A stretch of 64,000 nt of DNA. Source: Ventricola sp017626895 (GTDB taxonomy: Bacteria > Bacillota > Clostridia > Christensenellales > Aristaeellaceae). Positions 9,046-16,684 of the stretch are shown piece by piece. The stretch lies in assembly GCA_017626895.1 (NCBI GenBank), contig JAGAHV010000159.1, positions 1 through 64,000 on the forward strand. Direction: 5' to 3'. The notes under the pieces are model-generated. The model was not told where the DNA came from. It saw nothing but the letters and a program-made list of their open reading frames with translations, and made no database searches. Within the stretch, counting starts at the first letter, position 1. Each line of letters starts with the position of its first letter. The translations under genes and the position numbers were made by a program.

Positions 9046-10760
9046 TTCTGCCCCTCTTTCCCGCTCTGGTCAATCCATCTGGGGTCATTGGTATACTCCA
9101 TGTTCATCCGCGGTGAGAGTGCAACCATATCCGTTGATCTCAGGATGCCCAGAGAATCATCCAGACTCTGTTCAATATTGGTAAACTGCTCCGCCAGACG
9201 CTGTCTGAACATGAGCGCGTTGAAATAAGCGGCTTTCGTTGCGGCAAAGGCACGGGAGCGCACCATCTCCGCCTCATCCAGAATCCGGCTGCTTTCCTCA
9301 AGCGCATCCTGAATGATCTTCCTCGCACGCTGGTTTGCATCCTTGACGGAATTCCCCTGAACCTCATTCTCAAGGTCGGAGATTTCCCTGGCCTGCTGTT
9401 CAATCCGGACGTGCAGGTCCTGATTCTGTGCCACCATTTCCTGATAGGCGCGCTGTGCCTCATCCAGATTGGCGCGCAGGGACTCCAGCGCCGTATCCTG
9501 GGTATACAGTTGCTGTCCGTTATACTGACGCATCCCGGCCAGTTCCTCTTCCAGCTGCATAATCCGTTTTTCGTAACTTTGCACCACAGCCGGATCCGCG
9601 GCGGCCCGTTCACCCTGCAGCCGTCTGTTTTCCATTTCAAGCTGCCCGATCCGGTCCCGGTAAGCCGCAATAATTCCGGTCTCCGTAGACTCCCCCGCAT
9701 TGGCGCTGCGAAGTTTTTCGTTTTCCTGTTCAAGACGGGCAATCCGGTCCCTTGCCTCAGTCAGCTCGTTTCCGCTGTCTCCGCCCGCTGCCCGCAGACG
9801 GGCATTTTCCTGTTCCAGCTGCGCGATCCGGGCATTTGCCTGTGCATCCGGCGTTCCGCCTTCAGAGGGCGACCGCTTTGCCAGTTCCTCCTCCAGCTGT
9901 GCGAGTCTCGACTGGTACTGGGCAATCAGCTCGGCATTGCCCGCATTGCCGGCCCCCAGATTCTGCAGCCGCGTCACTTCCTGCTCGAGCTGGAGAATTC
10001 GGGCCTGGTACGGACCCACAATCGCCTGATTGTTGGCTGCGTTCTGGGTCGCCTCCGCCATCAGGTGCTCTGCCTGTGCCTGGGCTTCCTTAAGAATCTT
10101 ATCCGCCTTATCCTTCGCCTCTCCAATGGCCACCTCAGCCTGCACATCCGCATCATCCAGAATATGCTTGCTCTGTGCCTGGAGCTGCTCCATTTCCTGC
10201 CTGAAGCGGGTCAGCTTCTCCTCCGCCGCCTCCGTTTCGGAAATGGCCTCACTGCGGCGCAGTTCCGCTGCCTCAGCCGCCTGCTGCGCCTCCTGGCTCT
10301 TCTCCTGCAGTTCTTTTACCGTGTCCATGCACTGTGCACGGGTCGTCAGCGCTGCCTCGGCTTCCTGACGTGCCTGACTGCTGCGCTGCTCCGCTTCTGC
10401 CAGACGCTTGTTTGTTTCAAGGCGCGTTTTATGAAGCTCCTCTTTCTGTGTCAGCAGCTTCTGGCTCTCCTCCTCGATCTGTTCGAGGCGGGCCACCGCT
10501 TCCTCACGCATCTGGCCGCTTTCGCGGAGCTTGGCCTCTGCGTCATCCGTCAACTTACGAAGTTCTTCAATTTTCCGGTTCTTGACATCAATGGTCTCCT
10601 GGAGTGCATCCATTTCCTCTTCCATCGAGTCAATTCTGCTTGACGTGCCCTGAACCTGATTCTCAAGTGAACGAATATAGGGCTCTACCTCACGGCTTCT
10701 GTAATACTTTCCCCAATGAAGCCGGAACTGTTTCCTCATTTCAGTTGAATTCTCTGCCAT
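9042..10760 (-). CDS. Long cytoplasmic coiled-coil protein (DivIVA-like layout)
   Basis: This 572-residue protein has no signal peptide or membrane segment and is almost all heptad coiled coil. It contains repeats of the form RIAQLEQEN-RL (about residues 250-400) separated by short Gly/Ala linkers. The N-terminus has KYYRSREVEPYIRSLE, and near residues 200-230 and 480-510 there are blocks of the type A-KI-EA-E-S-IL-EAE that recall DivIVA/GpsB-type and ATP-synthase-b-like proteins. A true DivIVA lipid-binding domain is not evident. As first gene behind the operon promoter and coupled by a 4-nt overlap to the SGNH lipoprotein, it may place or scaffold the envelope machinery encoded downstream. 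That role is inference from context. Confidence 0.75.
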   Translation of the reverse strand: MAENSTEMRKQFRLHWGKYYRSREVEPYIRSLENQVQGTSSRIDSMEEEMDALQETIDVKNRKIEELRKLTDDAEAKLRESGQMREEAVARLEQIEEESQKLLTQKEELHKTRLETNKRLAEAEQRSSQARQEAEAALTTRAQCMDTVKELQEKSQEAQQAAEAAELRRSEAISETEAAEEKLTRFRQEMEQLQAQSKHILDDADVQAEVAIGEAKDKADKILKEAQAQAEHLMAEATQNAANNQAIVGPYQARILQLEQEVTRLQNLGAGNAGNAELIAQYQSRLAQLEEELAKRSPSEGGTPDAQANARIAQLEQENARLRAAGGDSGNELTEARDRIARLEQENEKLRSANAGESTETGIIAAYRDRIGQLEMENRRLQGERAAADPAVVQSYEKRIMQLEEELAGMRQYNGQQLYTQDTALESLRANLDEAQRAYQEMVAQNQDLHVRIEQQAREISDLENEVQGNSVKDANQRARKIIQDALEESSRILDEAEMVRSRAFAATKAAYFNALMFRQRLAEQFTNIEQSLDDSLGILRSTDMVALSPRMNMEYTNDPRWIDQSGKEGQK

Positions 10761-10869
10761 ACTCTTTCACCTCTGCTGAATCTTTTCTATCTCAAAGATA
10801 CACCAGCCGTCCTCCCGCTGCCCGCGCGAAAACGCACTTGCGAACAAAAATCCCCTATTTTTTCTCGGT

Positions 10870-10898
10870 ATTATATCATACTTCTCTTCTGTTTTAAA
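10870..10898 (-). promoter_or_regulatory. Promoter of the pseudo-deacetylase operon
   Basis: On the minus strand a perfect TATAAT (10875-10870) preceded by TGA, making a TGN extended -10, follows TTTAAA (10898-10893) at a 17-bp spacing. The start codon of the coiled-coil gene is about 110 nt downstream. No other good promoter is visible within the tightly spaced genes to the left, so this probably drives the whole operon. Confidence 0.6.
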
Positions 10899-11235
10899 TA
10901 CTTCACTTAGTTTTTTCGCGTTTTCCCGTTTTCCTGATTGGAACCTGCGCAGAAAGAGGGCGCGGATACAGGCTCTGCGCGAATGGTTGCCATGTGTTTC
11001 CTTATTTTATAGAAATGTTCTGTACGGAAGATTTTATCCTCCGGCACAGGCAGATTGCCGATACGGGATTCAGATGATTGAAATGCTCCCCTGCATCACT
11101 CAGCTTGTGCCATTTCTCCACTTGTTCACAATTTCAACCTGTTTTTATATCAAACAGACTCCACGTTTGTAATGATTCTCGCCTGTCAGCAGCAAACAGA
11201 CTCCACTTCTGTCTGGCGGTTCCTCCTCCCGGAGA
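10899..11235. other. Intergenic stretch with two 14-bp direct repeats
   Basis: No convincing gene is seen here. The sequence CAAACAGACTCCAC occurs twice, at 11151-11164 and 11193-11206, with start points 42 bp apart. The short reading frames in this stretch lack ribosome-binding sites and resemble nothing known. Confidence 0.4.
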
Positions 11236-11266
11236 TAAAAAACAGGCGGGCATCGCCGCCTGTTTT
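11236..11266 (-). terminator. Rho-independent terminator after the radical SAM gene
   Basis: An 11-bp stem (11239-11249 with 11256-11266) has a 6-nt loop and, on the minus strand, a T-rich tail. The stem touches the last base of the radical SAM stop codon. Confidence 0.85.
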
Positions 11267-12390
11267 CAGAGAATCAGCCCGTCTGTCAGAAAGTTTTCCG
11301 GAATCGGCTCCTCTTCCACAAAAGTGAAATCCGGATCCGAGAGAACCGGCAGAAAAGCGCTGTAAGGAATCGAATCAAATTCCGAGCCGTAACTGGAGGC
11401 ACCGAACCAGCCGCCCTCCACTGCCCGGTGATGCAGGTCCCGGGCGAACTTGGTATGATTGGAGCAGTCATGGACCACCATGTCCCACCCCTCCTCGGCC
11501 GCCATCTGCATCAGCTCAAACGTGATCCGGCGGCTGTGGATGGGCGAAAGATAGCCTGTGCGGAACATGTACATGTTTTCGCCAGCGTAATTGGCCAGAT
11601 TATTGGCGTTGAGATGAAGCTCCGCACAGTTCATGAAGTCCGCGCCGGCCGCAAGAATCTCCTTCTTCTTTTTCATGAACGCCTCGCGGAAGGCACGGGT
11701 CATGGGCGTTTCAATGCCGACCGCCGGGATATACTTCTTCGCCAGGCGGATATTGGCAATCACGCTGTCGGCACAGCCGGAGGCACCCAGATTGAAGCGC
11801 AGTTCCGGCAGTCCCGCGTCCGCCAGCATTCTGAGGTTTTCCTCCGTACAGAGTGTGCCGTTCGTGTACATATGCTGATAAATGCCGGCATCCGCGAATT
11901 TGCGGATCATGGGACCGTACTTTTCAATCTCCATGAAGGGCTCCAGATACACATAGGCAATGCCGGTAGGTCTATGGCTGACTGAGAACAGGAGATCCAT
12001 GTCCTCCACCCGGTACTTGCCGCCCCCGATTTCCCACAGGTCCTCCCCGATAGCCGGGATCTGGTCAATCACCCCGAAGTCATAACAGAACGGACACCGG
12101 AGGTTGCAGCGATTGGTCCGGCGAACCGCCGAAAGGCCTGTCCCGGTCAGGCAGGAACGGCACCCTTTCGGAAACCGCTCCGGATCACCCACAAACAGTG
12201 TCCGTCCATCCAGGGAATGGACGCCGGGAATCGCCTTGAGCAGTGCGGCATTTTCCGTTTCCACAGCAGTTTCAATCTGGGAGAGAACAGAAAGGGCCAG
12301 TTCCTGCTGCATGGGCATCAGTTCCTCCCCTTCCGGGAGTTCACTGAAAAACAGATACCAGTTGTATGCGTCCTGTTTGCTGATTTTCAT
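11266..12390 (-). CDS. Radical SAM protein
   Basis: This 374-residue protein carries the radical SAM cluster motif CNLRCPFC (CX3CX2C) about 95-100 residues from the N-terminus, preceded by another Cys pair (CRSC). The stretch after it, with LEPFMEIE and MYTNGTLCTEENLRMLADAGL, matches the TIM-barrel core of activating-enzyme or SPASM-like radical SAM proteins. The long N-terminal extension and the C-terminal region (NCAELHLNANN, VVHDCSNHTK) do not point to a named subfamily. The start overlaps the stop of the upstream sugar symporter by 4 nt (ATGA), so the pair is cotranslated. A role in modifying the imported compound is possible; the substrate is unknown. Confidence 0.85.
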   Translation of the reverse strand: MKISKQDAYNWYLFFSELPEGEELMPMQQELALSVLSQIETAVETENAALLKAIPGVHSLDGRTLFVGDPERFPKGCRSCLTGTGLSAVRRTNRCNLRCPFCYDFGVIDQIPAIGEDLWEIGGGKYRVEDMDLLFSVSHRPTGIAYVYLEPFMEIEKYGPMIRKFADAGIYQHMYTNGTLCTEENLRMLADAGLPELRFNLGASGCADSVIANIRLAKKYIPAVGIETPMTRAFREAFMKKKKEILAAGADFMNCAELHLNANNLANYAGENMYMFRTGYLSPIHSRRITFELMQMAAEEGWDMVVHDCSNHTKFARDLHHRAVEGGWFGASSYGSEFDSIPYSAFLPVLSDPDFTFVEEEPIPENFLTDGLIL

Positions 12391-13772
12391 GCGTTCCGCC
12401 TTTCTTTGAGCTGGTTGGCAATCTCGTTCATTCGTTCATCCGTCAGTTTGAAATGCCGGACAAAGACAATCATGGCGATGATCAGGCCCGCCGCGGGGAG
12501 CAGGGTCATGAGGAAGCGAAGGCCGGCAATGGCCGAGGCAGACTGAACCTCTGCCACCACAGCCGTCTGGTCCGCATTGCCCTTGAGGCCGATGAGGGAA
12601 ATGCCAAGGCCGGCAATAAAGACGCTCAGGCCCGAGGCTGCCTTGACGACAAAGGTCTGCATGGAGAAAATCACGCTCTCCTCCCGGCGTCCCGTCCGGA
12701 TTTCCCCGTAGTCAACCGTTCCGGAGAGGAACACGGTGGTCAGCACCACCAGGATGCCGCTCATGCAGAAAACCAGCATGCCGGGGATGCAGATGGCGAC
12801 GAGGCTGTGACCAAGGCCCGTCAGGCACATCACCATTATGATCAGGTAACCGGCAATGGACAGGGCCAGTGCCGTCCTGAACACCGTCTGATTGGGCATT
12901 TTCCTGTGCATCAGCGGGTATACGAGGGTCATGCCGAGAATCTGTCCCAGCCCGCCGACCATGTTAAAGGTGGTATAGCTCCCGATCCAGTCCGCCCCAC
13001 CGAAATCATACTTGAAGAAGTAGATGATCAGGTTCATGGTGATGTACATGGCGCTGTTGACCAGGATGATGGTAATCACAGTGACCATCGCCTGATCATT
13101 CCTGGCCAGTGCCTGAATCATCTCCCGGACGGTGCCGGTTTTCGTTTCCGTCTCGCTGCGTTTTTCCTTGATGGTCATAAACAGGATCATCTCCGCAATC
13201 ACGAACAGAACCGCGATAATCAGGGCCAGACGGGCAAAGCCGGTCCGCTCACTTCCTCCGCCCAGGGCCGATACGGCCATCAGGGTAAACACGGCCACCA
13301 GCGCATTTCCCACACTGGCGCAGCTGCGTCCCACCACGGAAAGATTTTCTCTTTCCTTCGGGTCCGAAGTGACCGCTGGGATCATGGACCAGTACGGAAT
13401 GTCCATCATGGTGTACGTCACACCCCACAGGATGTACATGGCCGAGAACCAGACCATCAGCGGCGCACCGGTGATATCCGGCGCCGCAAAGAGAAAATAG
13501 AGCACCAGGGCATTGAGGACAGTGCCGGTAATAATCCAGGGACGGAACCGGCCAAAACGCGTATTCGTTTTCGCCACCACAATTCCCATAAACGGATCAT
13601 TCGCCGCATCAAAGATCCGGGCAATCATCAGGATCAGACCGACAAATGCGGCAGATAGGCCCAATACATCCTGATAATAGTACAGCACATAGGAGGAGGC
13701 CAGTGCATAGACCATGTCCTTCCCCACTGCCCCCAGTCCGAATGCCGCCGTTTCCGTCTTGGTAAACTTCAT
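12387..13772 (-). CDS. GPH-family sugar:cation symporter (MFS)
   Basis: This 461-residue, 12-helix transporter resembles MelB/XynB-type glycoside-pentoside-hexuronide symporters. It has the typical GxxGKDMVYALASSY helix 1, then DAANDPFMG and TRFGRFRPWI between helices 2 and 3, and YWSMIPAVTSDPKERE after helix 4. These are the family cation-site and loop signatures. The start is ATG at 13772 behind AAGAGGAA; a longer in-frame reading to 13913 has no site and a low-complexity N-terminus. It forms a two-gene operon with the radical SAM gene. The substrate cannot be read from sequence; related proteins carry beta-glucuronides, xylosides or alpha-galactosides. Confidence 0.88.
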   Translation of the reverse strand: MKFTKTETAAFGLGAVGKDMVYALASSYVLYYYQDVLGLSAAFVGLILMIARIFDAANDPFMGIVVAKTNTRFGRFRPWIITGTVLNALVLYFLFAAPDITGAPLMVWFSAMYILWGVTYTMMDIPYWSMIPAVTSDPKERENLSVVGRSCASVGNALVAVFTLMAVSALGGGSERTGFARLALIIAVLFVIAEMILFMTIKEKRSETETKTGTVREMIQALARNDQAMVTVITIILVNSAMYITMNLIIYFFKYDFGGADWIGSYTTFNMVGGLGQILGMTLVYPLMHRKMPNQTVFRTALALSIAGYLIIMVMCLTGLGHSLVAICIPGMLVFCMSGILVVLTTVFLSGTVDYGEIRTGRREESVIFSMQTFVVKAASGLSVFIAGLGISLIGLKGNADQTAVVAEVQSASAIAGLRFLMTLLPAAGLIIAMIVFVRHFKLTDERMNEIANQLKERRNA

Positions 13773-13953
13773 CTTTCGTTCCTCTTCTTTCCTTTTCGAT
13801 GAGGCATCTGTGAAACCGTCAGCAAAAGGCGGCCATGTCCCGGCCGGAAATGAACCACGCAGGCAAAGCAAACGGACGTTCAGTCCCTGCGTTTCTTCGT
13901 TTTCCCCGGGCAACGGTCACCGTTTCCTCTGTTTCATTCTTTTTTCTTCGGGT

Positions 13954-13982
13954 AGTATACCGCAATCGGCAGAAGATTTCCA
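13954..13982 (-). promoter_or_regulatory. Possible promoter of the symporter/radical SAM operon
   Basis: The minus strand has TATACT (13959-13954) with TGGAAA 17 bp upstream (13982-13977). It lies back-to-back with the enolase promoter. The -35 box is weak, so this is tentative. Confidence 0.35.
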
Positions 13983-14021
13983 TATTCAGCCCGGTTTTAA
14001 CAGCAATTCATCGACAATTTA

Positions 14022-14050
14022 TTGACAATCTATCCTGAAGAATCTATAAT
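14022..14050 (+). promoter_or_regulatory. Consensus promoter of enolase
   Basis: TTGACA (14022-14027) and TATAAT (14045-14050) are both perfect and separated by exactly 17 bp. The enolase ATG lies about 88 nt downstream. This is the housekeeping sigma-70/sigma-A consensus and fits a highly expressed glycolytic gene. Confidence 0.9.
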
Positions 14051-14137
14051 GACTGCGTTGCAGTTGCAACCTTCTTCACATGGAGAAGAATGTTTCCCGA
14101 AAAGACCTTTCAGGTCAAATATAAGGAGGAGATTCCA

Positions 14138-15439
14138 ATGGCATTTTTAGAGATCATTTCGGTCAAAGGTCGTGAGATCCTCGACTCCCGCGGAAATCCG
14201 ACCGTTGAGGCTGAGGTTGTTCTTGATGACGGCACTGTCGGCCGCGGCATGGCTCCCAGCGGTGCCAGCACCGGTGAGTTCGAGGCTCTCGAGCTCCGCG
14301 ACGGCGATCCTGACCGTTATCTCGGCAAAGGCGTGAAGAACGCGGTTGAGAACATCAACACCACCATCGCCGATGCGATCGAAGGCCTTAACGCCGCTGA
14401 TATCTATGCCGTCGATAAGGCCATGATCGAGGCTGACGGAACAGATGACAAGAGCAATCTTGGCGCCAACGCTATTCTGGCCGTTTCCATCGCCTGTGCC
14501 CGCGCGGCTGCACAGTCCCTTGACATGCCCCTCTACCGCTTCCTGGGCGGCATCTCCGGAAACCGTCTGCCGGTTCCGATGATGAACATTCTGAACGGCG
14601 GCGCACACGCTGCGAACACCGTCGATGTTCAGGAATTCATGATCATGCCGGTCGGTGCTCCGACGTTCGCCGAGGCTCTCCGTATGTGCGCCGAAGTGTT
14701 CCACGCTCTGGCTGCTATCCTGAAGAGCCGTGGTCTGGCAACCTCCGTTGGTGACGAGGGCGGCTTTGCTCCGAACCTTGACAGCGACGAAGAGGCGATC
14801 CAGGTCATCCTCGAGGCTATCGAGAAGGCCGGTTACACCCCGGGCGAAGACTTCATGCTCGCCATGGATGCTGCCGCCTCCGAATGGAAGGGCGACTGGA
14901 AGGGTGATTACATCCTGCCGAAGGCCGGCACGCACTACAGCTCCTCTGAGCTCATCGCTCACTGGCGCAACCTGGTCGAGAAGTATCCGATCATCTCCAT
15001 CGAGGATGGTCTGGATGAGGAAGACTGGGAGGGCTGGGTTGAGATGACCCGTCAGCTCGGCGACAAGGTCCAGCTGGTCGGCGACGACCTGTTCGTCACC
15101 AACACCAAGCGTCTGGCCAAGGGCATTGAACTGGGCGCAGGCAATGCGATCCTGATCAAGCTCAACCAGATCGGTTCTGTTTCCGAGACCCTCGAGGCCA
15201 TCAAGATGGCTCACAAGGCCGGTTACACCGCTGTTACCTCTCACCGTTCCGGCGAGACCGAGGACACCACCATTGCCGACCTGGCTGTTGCTCTCAACAC
15301 CTGCCAGATCAAGACCGGTGCTCCGAGCCGTACCGAGCGCGTGGCCAAGTACAACCAGCTCCTCCGTATCGAAGAGGATCTCGGTGAGGCCGCCTGCTAT
15401 CCGGGAATGGGTGCTTTCAACGTTAAGCGCGAGGACTAA
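14138..15439 (+). CDS. eno: Enolase
   Basis: Enolase (2-phosphoglycerate to phosphoenolpyruvate) of 433 residues, full length for bacteria. The hallmarks are present in order: REILDSRGNPT, the GAS(T)GEFEALELRDGD mobile loop, GGISGN, the NGGAHA loop, IEDGLDEEDW, VGDDLFVTN (Mg ligand), LIKLNQIGS with the catalytic Lys, and SHRSGETED. The start is ATG at 14138 behind ATAAGGAGGAG; an upstream in-frame ATG at 14090 lacks such a site. Codon use is much more biased than in neighbouring genes (GCT, GGC, CTC and AAG rich), as expected for strong expression. It has its own consensus promoter and a terminator, so it is monocistronic. The closest resemblance by eye is to Clostridia enolases. Confidence 0.98.
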   Translation: MAFLEIISVKGREILDSRGNPTVEAEVVLDDGTVGRGMAPSGASTGEFEALELRDGDPDRYLGKGVKNAVENINTTIADAIEGLNAADIYAVDKAMIEADGTDDKSNLGANAILAVSIACARAAAQSLDMPLYRFLGGISGNRLPVPMMNILNGGAHAANTVDVQEFMIMPVGAPTFAEALRMCAEVFHALAAILKSRGLATSVGDEGGFAPNLDSDEEAIQVILEAIEKAGYTPGEDFMLAMDAAASEWKGDWKGDYILPKAGTHYSSSELIAHWRNLVEKYPIISIEDGLDEEDWEGWVEMTRQLGDKVQLVGDDLFVTNTKRLAKGIELGAGNAILIKLNQIGSVSETLEAIKMAHKAGYTAVTSHRSGETEDTTIADLAVALNTCQIKTGAPSRTERVAKYNQLLRIEEDLGEAACYPGMGAFNVKRED

Positions 15440-15452
15440 TCCTTTAAACAGA

Positions 15453-15481
15453 GTTCTCCCTGAAAAGGGAGAACTTTTTTA
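15453..15481. terminator. Bidirectional terminator between eno and the GNAT gene
   Basis: An 8-bp stem GTTCTCCC/GGGAGAAC (15453-15460 with 15467-15474) is followed by six T on the plus strand. The convergent acetyltransferase gene ends within the T run at 15479. Confidence 0.85.
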
Positions 15482-15979
15482 TTTCGGAACAGGGTCAAAC
15501 CTCAGCCGCATCTGGTGCCACGCGGCCCCGCCGTGGGTGGACTTTTCGGTCAGGCCCTCATCCCTGAATCCGAGCCGCGCGTAAAAAGGAATTTTCGCTT
15601 CCTTGCAGGTCAGCACAAGCCCCTGCCGTCCCTCCGCCCTGGCCCTTTCAATCATCTCCCGGAGGAGCGATGAGGCAAACCCTCTGCCCCGGAAATCCGG
15701 CAGGGTATTGACGCCGAAAATCATCTGCCATTTGCCCTGCTCATCATGCATCTGTGCCTTTTCATACATTTCATCCGTCAGATCCGGTTCATCCGTGACG
15801 AATCCGTCCACAAAGGCAATCAGCCGGTCATCGTCCATCATGAGGAGGAAATGATTGCCGTAATGCCGAAGCCGGTCCCGGAATGTCTCCCGCTCCGCCG
15901 CCTCCTCCGGCGGAAAGCAGATTCCCTCTACTGCCGCAATCTGATCCAGATCTTCCATGGTTGCTGTTCGAATGATCAT
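15479..15979 (-). CDS. GNAT-family N-acetyltransferase
   Basis: A 166-residue single-domain GNAT protein. It opens IIRTATMEDLDQIAAVE, has the acetyl-CoA pyrophosphate-binding loop DFRGRGFASSLL (R/Q-x-x-G-x-G/A) near residue 96, and ends with FYARLGFRDEG, the usual motif B. The ribosome-binding site AAAGGAAC precedes ATG at 15979. It is similar in build to arylalkylamine- or polyamine-type acetyltransferases; the acceptor is unknown. It is convergent with eno and shares its terminator, and it is divergent from the DJ-1 gene. Confidence 0.88.
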   Translation of the reverse strand: MIIRTATMEDLDQIAAVEGICFPPEEAAERETFRDRLRHYGNHFLLMMDDDRLIAFVDGFVTDEPDLTDEMYEKAQMHDEQGKWQMIFGVNTLPDFRGRGFASSLLREMIERARAEGRQGLVLTCKEAKIPFYARLGFRDEGLTEKSTHGGAAWHQMRLRFDPVPK

Positions 15980-16040
15980 TCTCGGTTCCTTTCAGTCCCT
16001 GGTCCCAGGGAATTCCGTCCTTTTCTTTTCCTCCCGAAAC

Positions 16041-16049
16041 TGATATAAT
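16041..16049 (+). promoter_or_regulatory. Extended -10 promoter for the DJ-1 family gene
   Basis: TGATATAAT is a TGN-TATAAT extended -10 element located 48 nt before the ATG at 16097. The -35 region (about 16021-16026, TTTTCT) is poor, which is usual for extended -10 promoters. Confidence 0.5.
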
Positions 16050-16096
16050 GCCGGCAGCAAGGCAGCCAAAGGGCTGTTCAGTAATGGAGGAAAGAC

Positions 16097-16651
16097 ATGA
16101 GTAAAGTATGCGCATTTATTGCGAATGGTTTTGAAGAGGTGGAATGTCTGTCCGTGGTGAATATTCTGCGCCGGGCGGGTGTGGATGTCCGGATTCTCTC
16201 CGTCACGGATCAGCTGGAGATCACCGGTTCCCACGGCATCCGTGTCATTGCGGACGGGCTTCTCTCCGGGACAGACTTCAGCGACTGCGATATGCTCTTT
16301 TTGCCCGGCGGTGTTCCCGGTGTGCCGAATCTGGCCGCCAGTGAGCCTCTGGCAGATCTTCTCCGGCAGTTTGCCCGTGAGGGCCGGCGCATTTCGGCCA
16401 TCTGTGCTGCCCCCAGCATTCTCGGCGACCTCGGCCTGCTTGAGGGCGTCACCTGCACCTGCTATCCCGGCTGGGAGTCCCATCTGAAAGGGGCAAACGT
16501 GACCGGAGCGGGTGTCGTGACGGACGGAGCGTTTACCACCGCCAGAGGCATGGGATTCGGCGTGGATCTGGGCCTTGAGCTCGTCTCGATTCTCGTCAGC
16601 CCGGAAACCGCCCAGACAATCAAGAAAGGCATCCAGCATCCGGATGCCTGA
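16097..16651 (+). CDS. DJ-1/PfpI family protein (YajL/ThiJ-like)
   Basis: A 184-residue protein with the DJ-1 fold. The conserved Glu is in ANGFEEVE, the oxyanion region is LFLPGGVPG, and the nucleophile elbow is ISAICAAPSIL, with the reactive Cys near residue 105. The C-terminal TARGMGFGVDLGLELV helix is typical. Family members act as glyoxalases or protein/nucleotide deglycases protecting against dicarbonyls and oxidation; the exact activity here is not known. The ribosome-binding site GGAGGAAAG precedes the ATG. It is a single gene with its own promoter and terminator. Confidence 0.9.
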   Translation: MSKVCAFIANGFEEVECLSVVNILRRAGVDVRILSVTDQLEITGSHGIRVIADGLLSGTDFSDCDMLFLPGGVPGVPNLAASEPLADLLRQFAREGRRISAICAAPSILGDLGLLEGVTCTCYPGWESHLKGANVTGAGVVTDGAFTTARGMGFGVDLGLELVSILVSPETAQTIKKGIQHPDA

Positions 16652-16655
16652 TCAA

Positions 16656-16684
16656 GGACAGTGTCCCAGGACACTGTTTTTTTA
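16656..16684. terminator. Terminator between the DJ-1 gene and the GH127 gene
   Basis: A 9-bp inverted repeat ACAGTGTCC/GGACACTGT (16658-16666 with 16669-16677) runs into a T tract on the plus strand. It also ends the convergent arabinosidase operon. Confidence 0.8.

Noticed and set aside
9411..10643. Long open frame on the plus strand opposite the coiled-coil gene
   Set aside because: It is a mirror of the GC-rich, Glu/Gln/Leu-rich coding strand, has no ribosome-binding site and gives a Leu/Cys/Arg-rich product without recognisable motifs.
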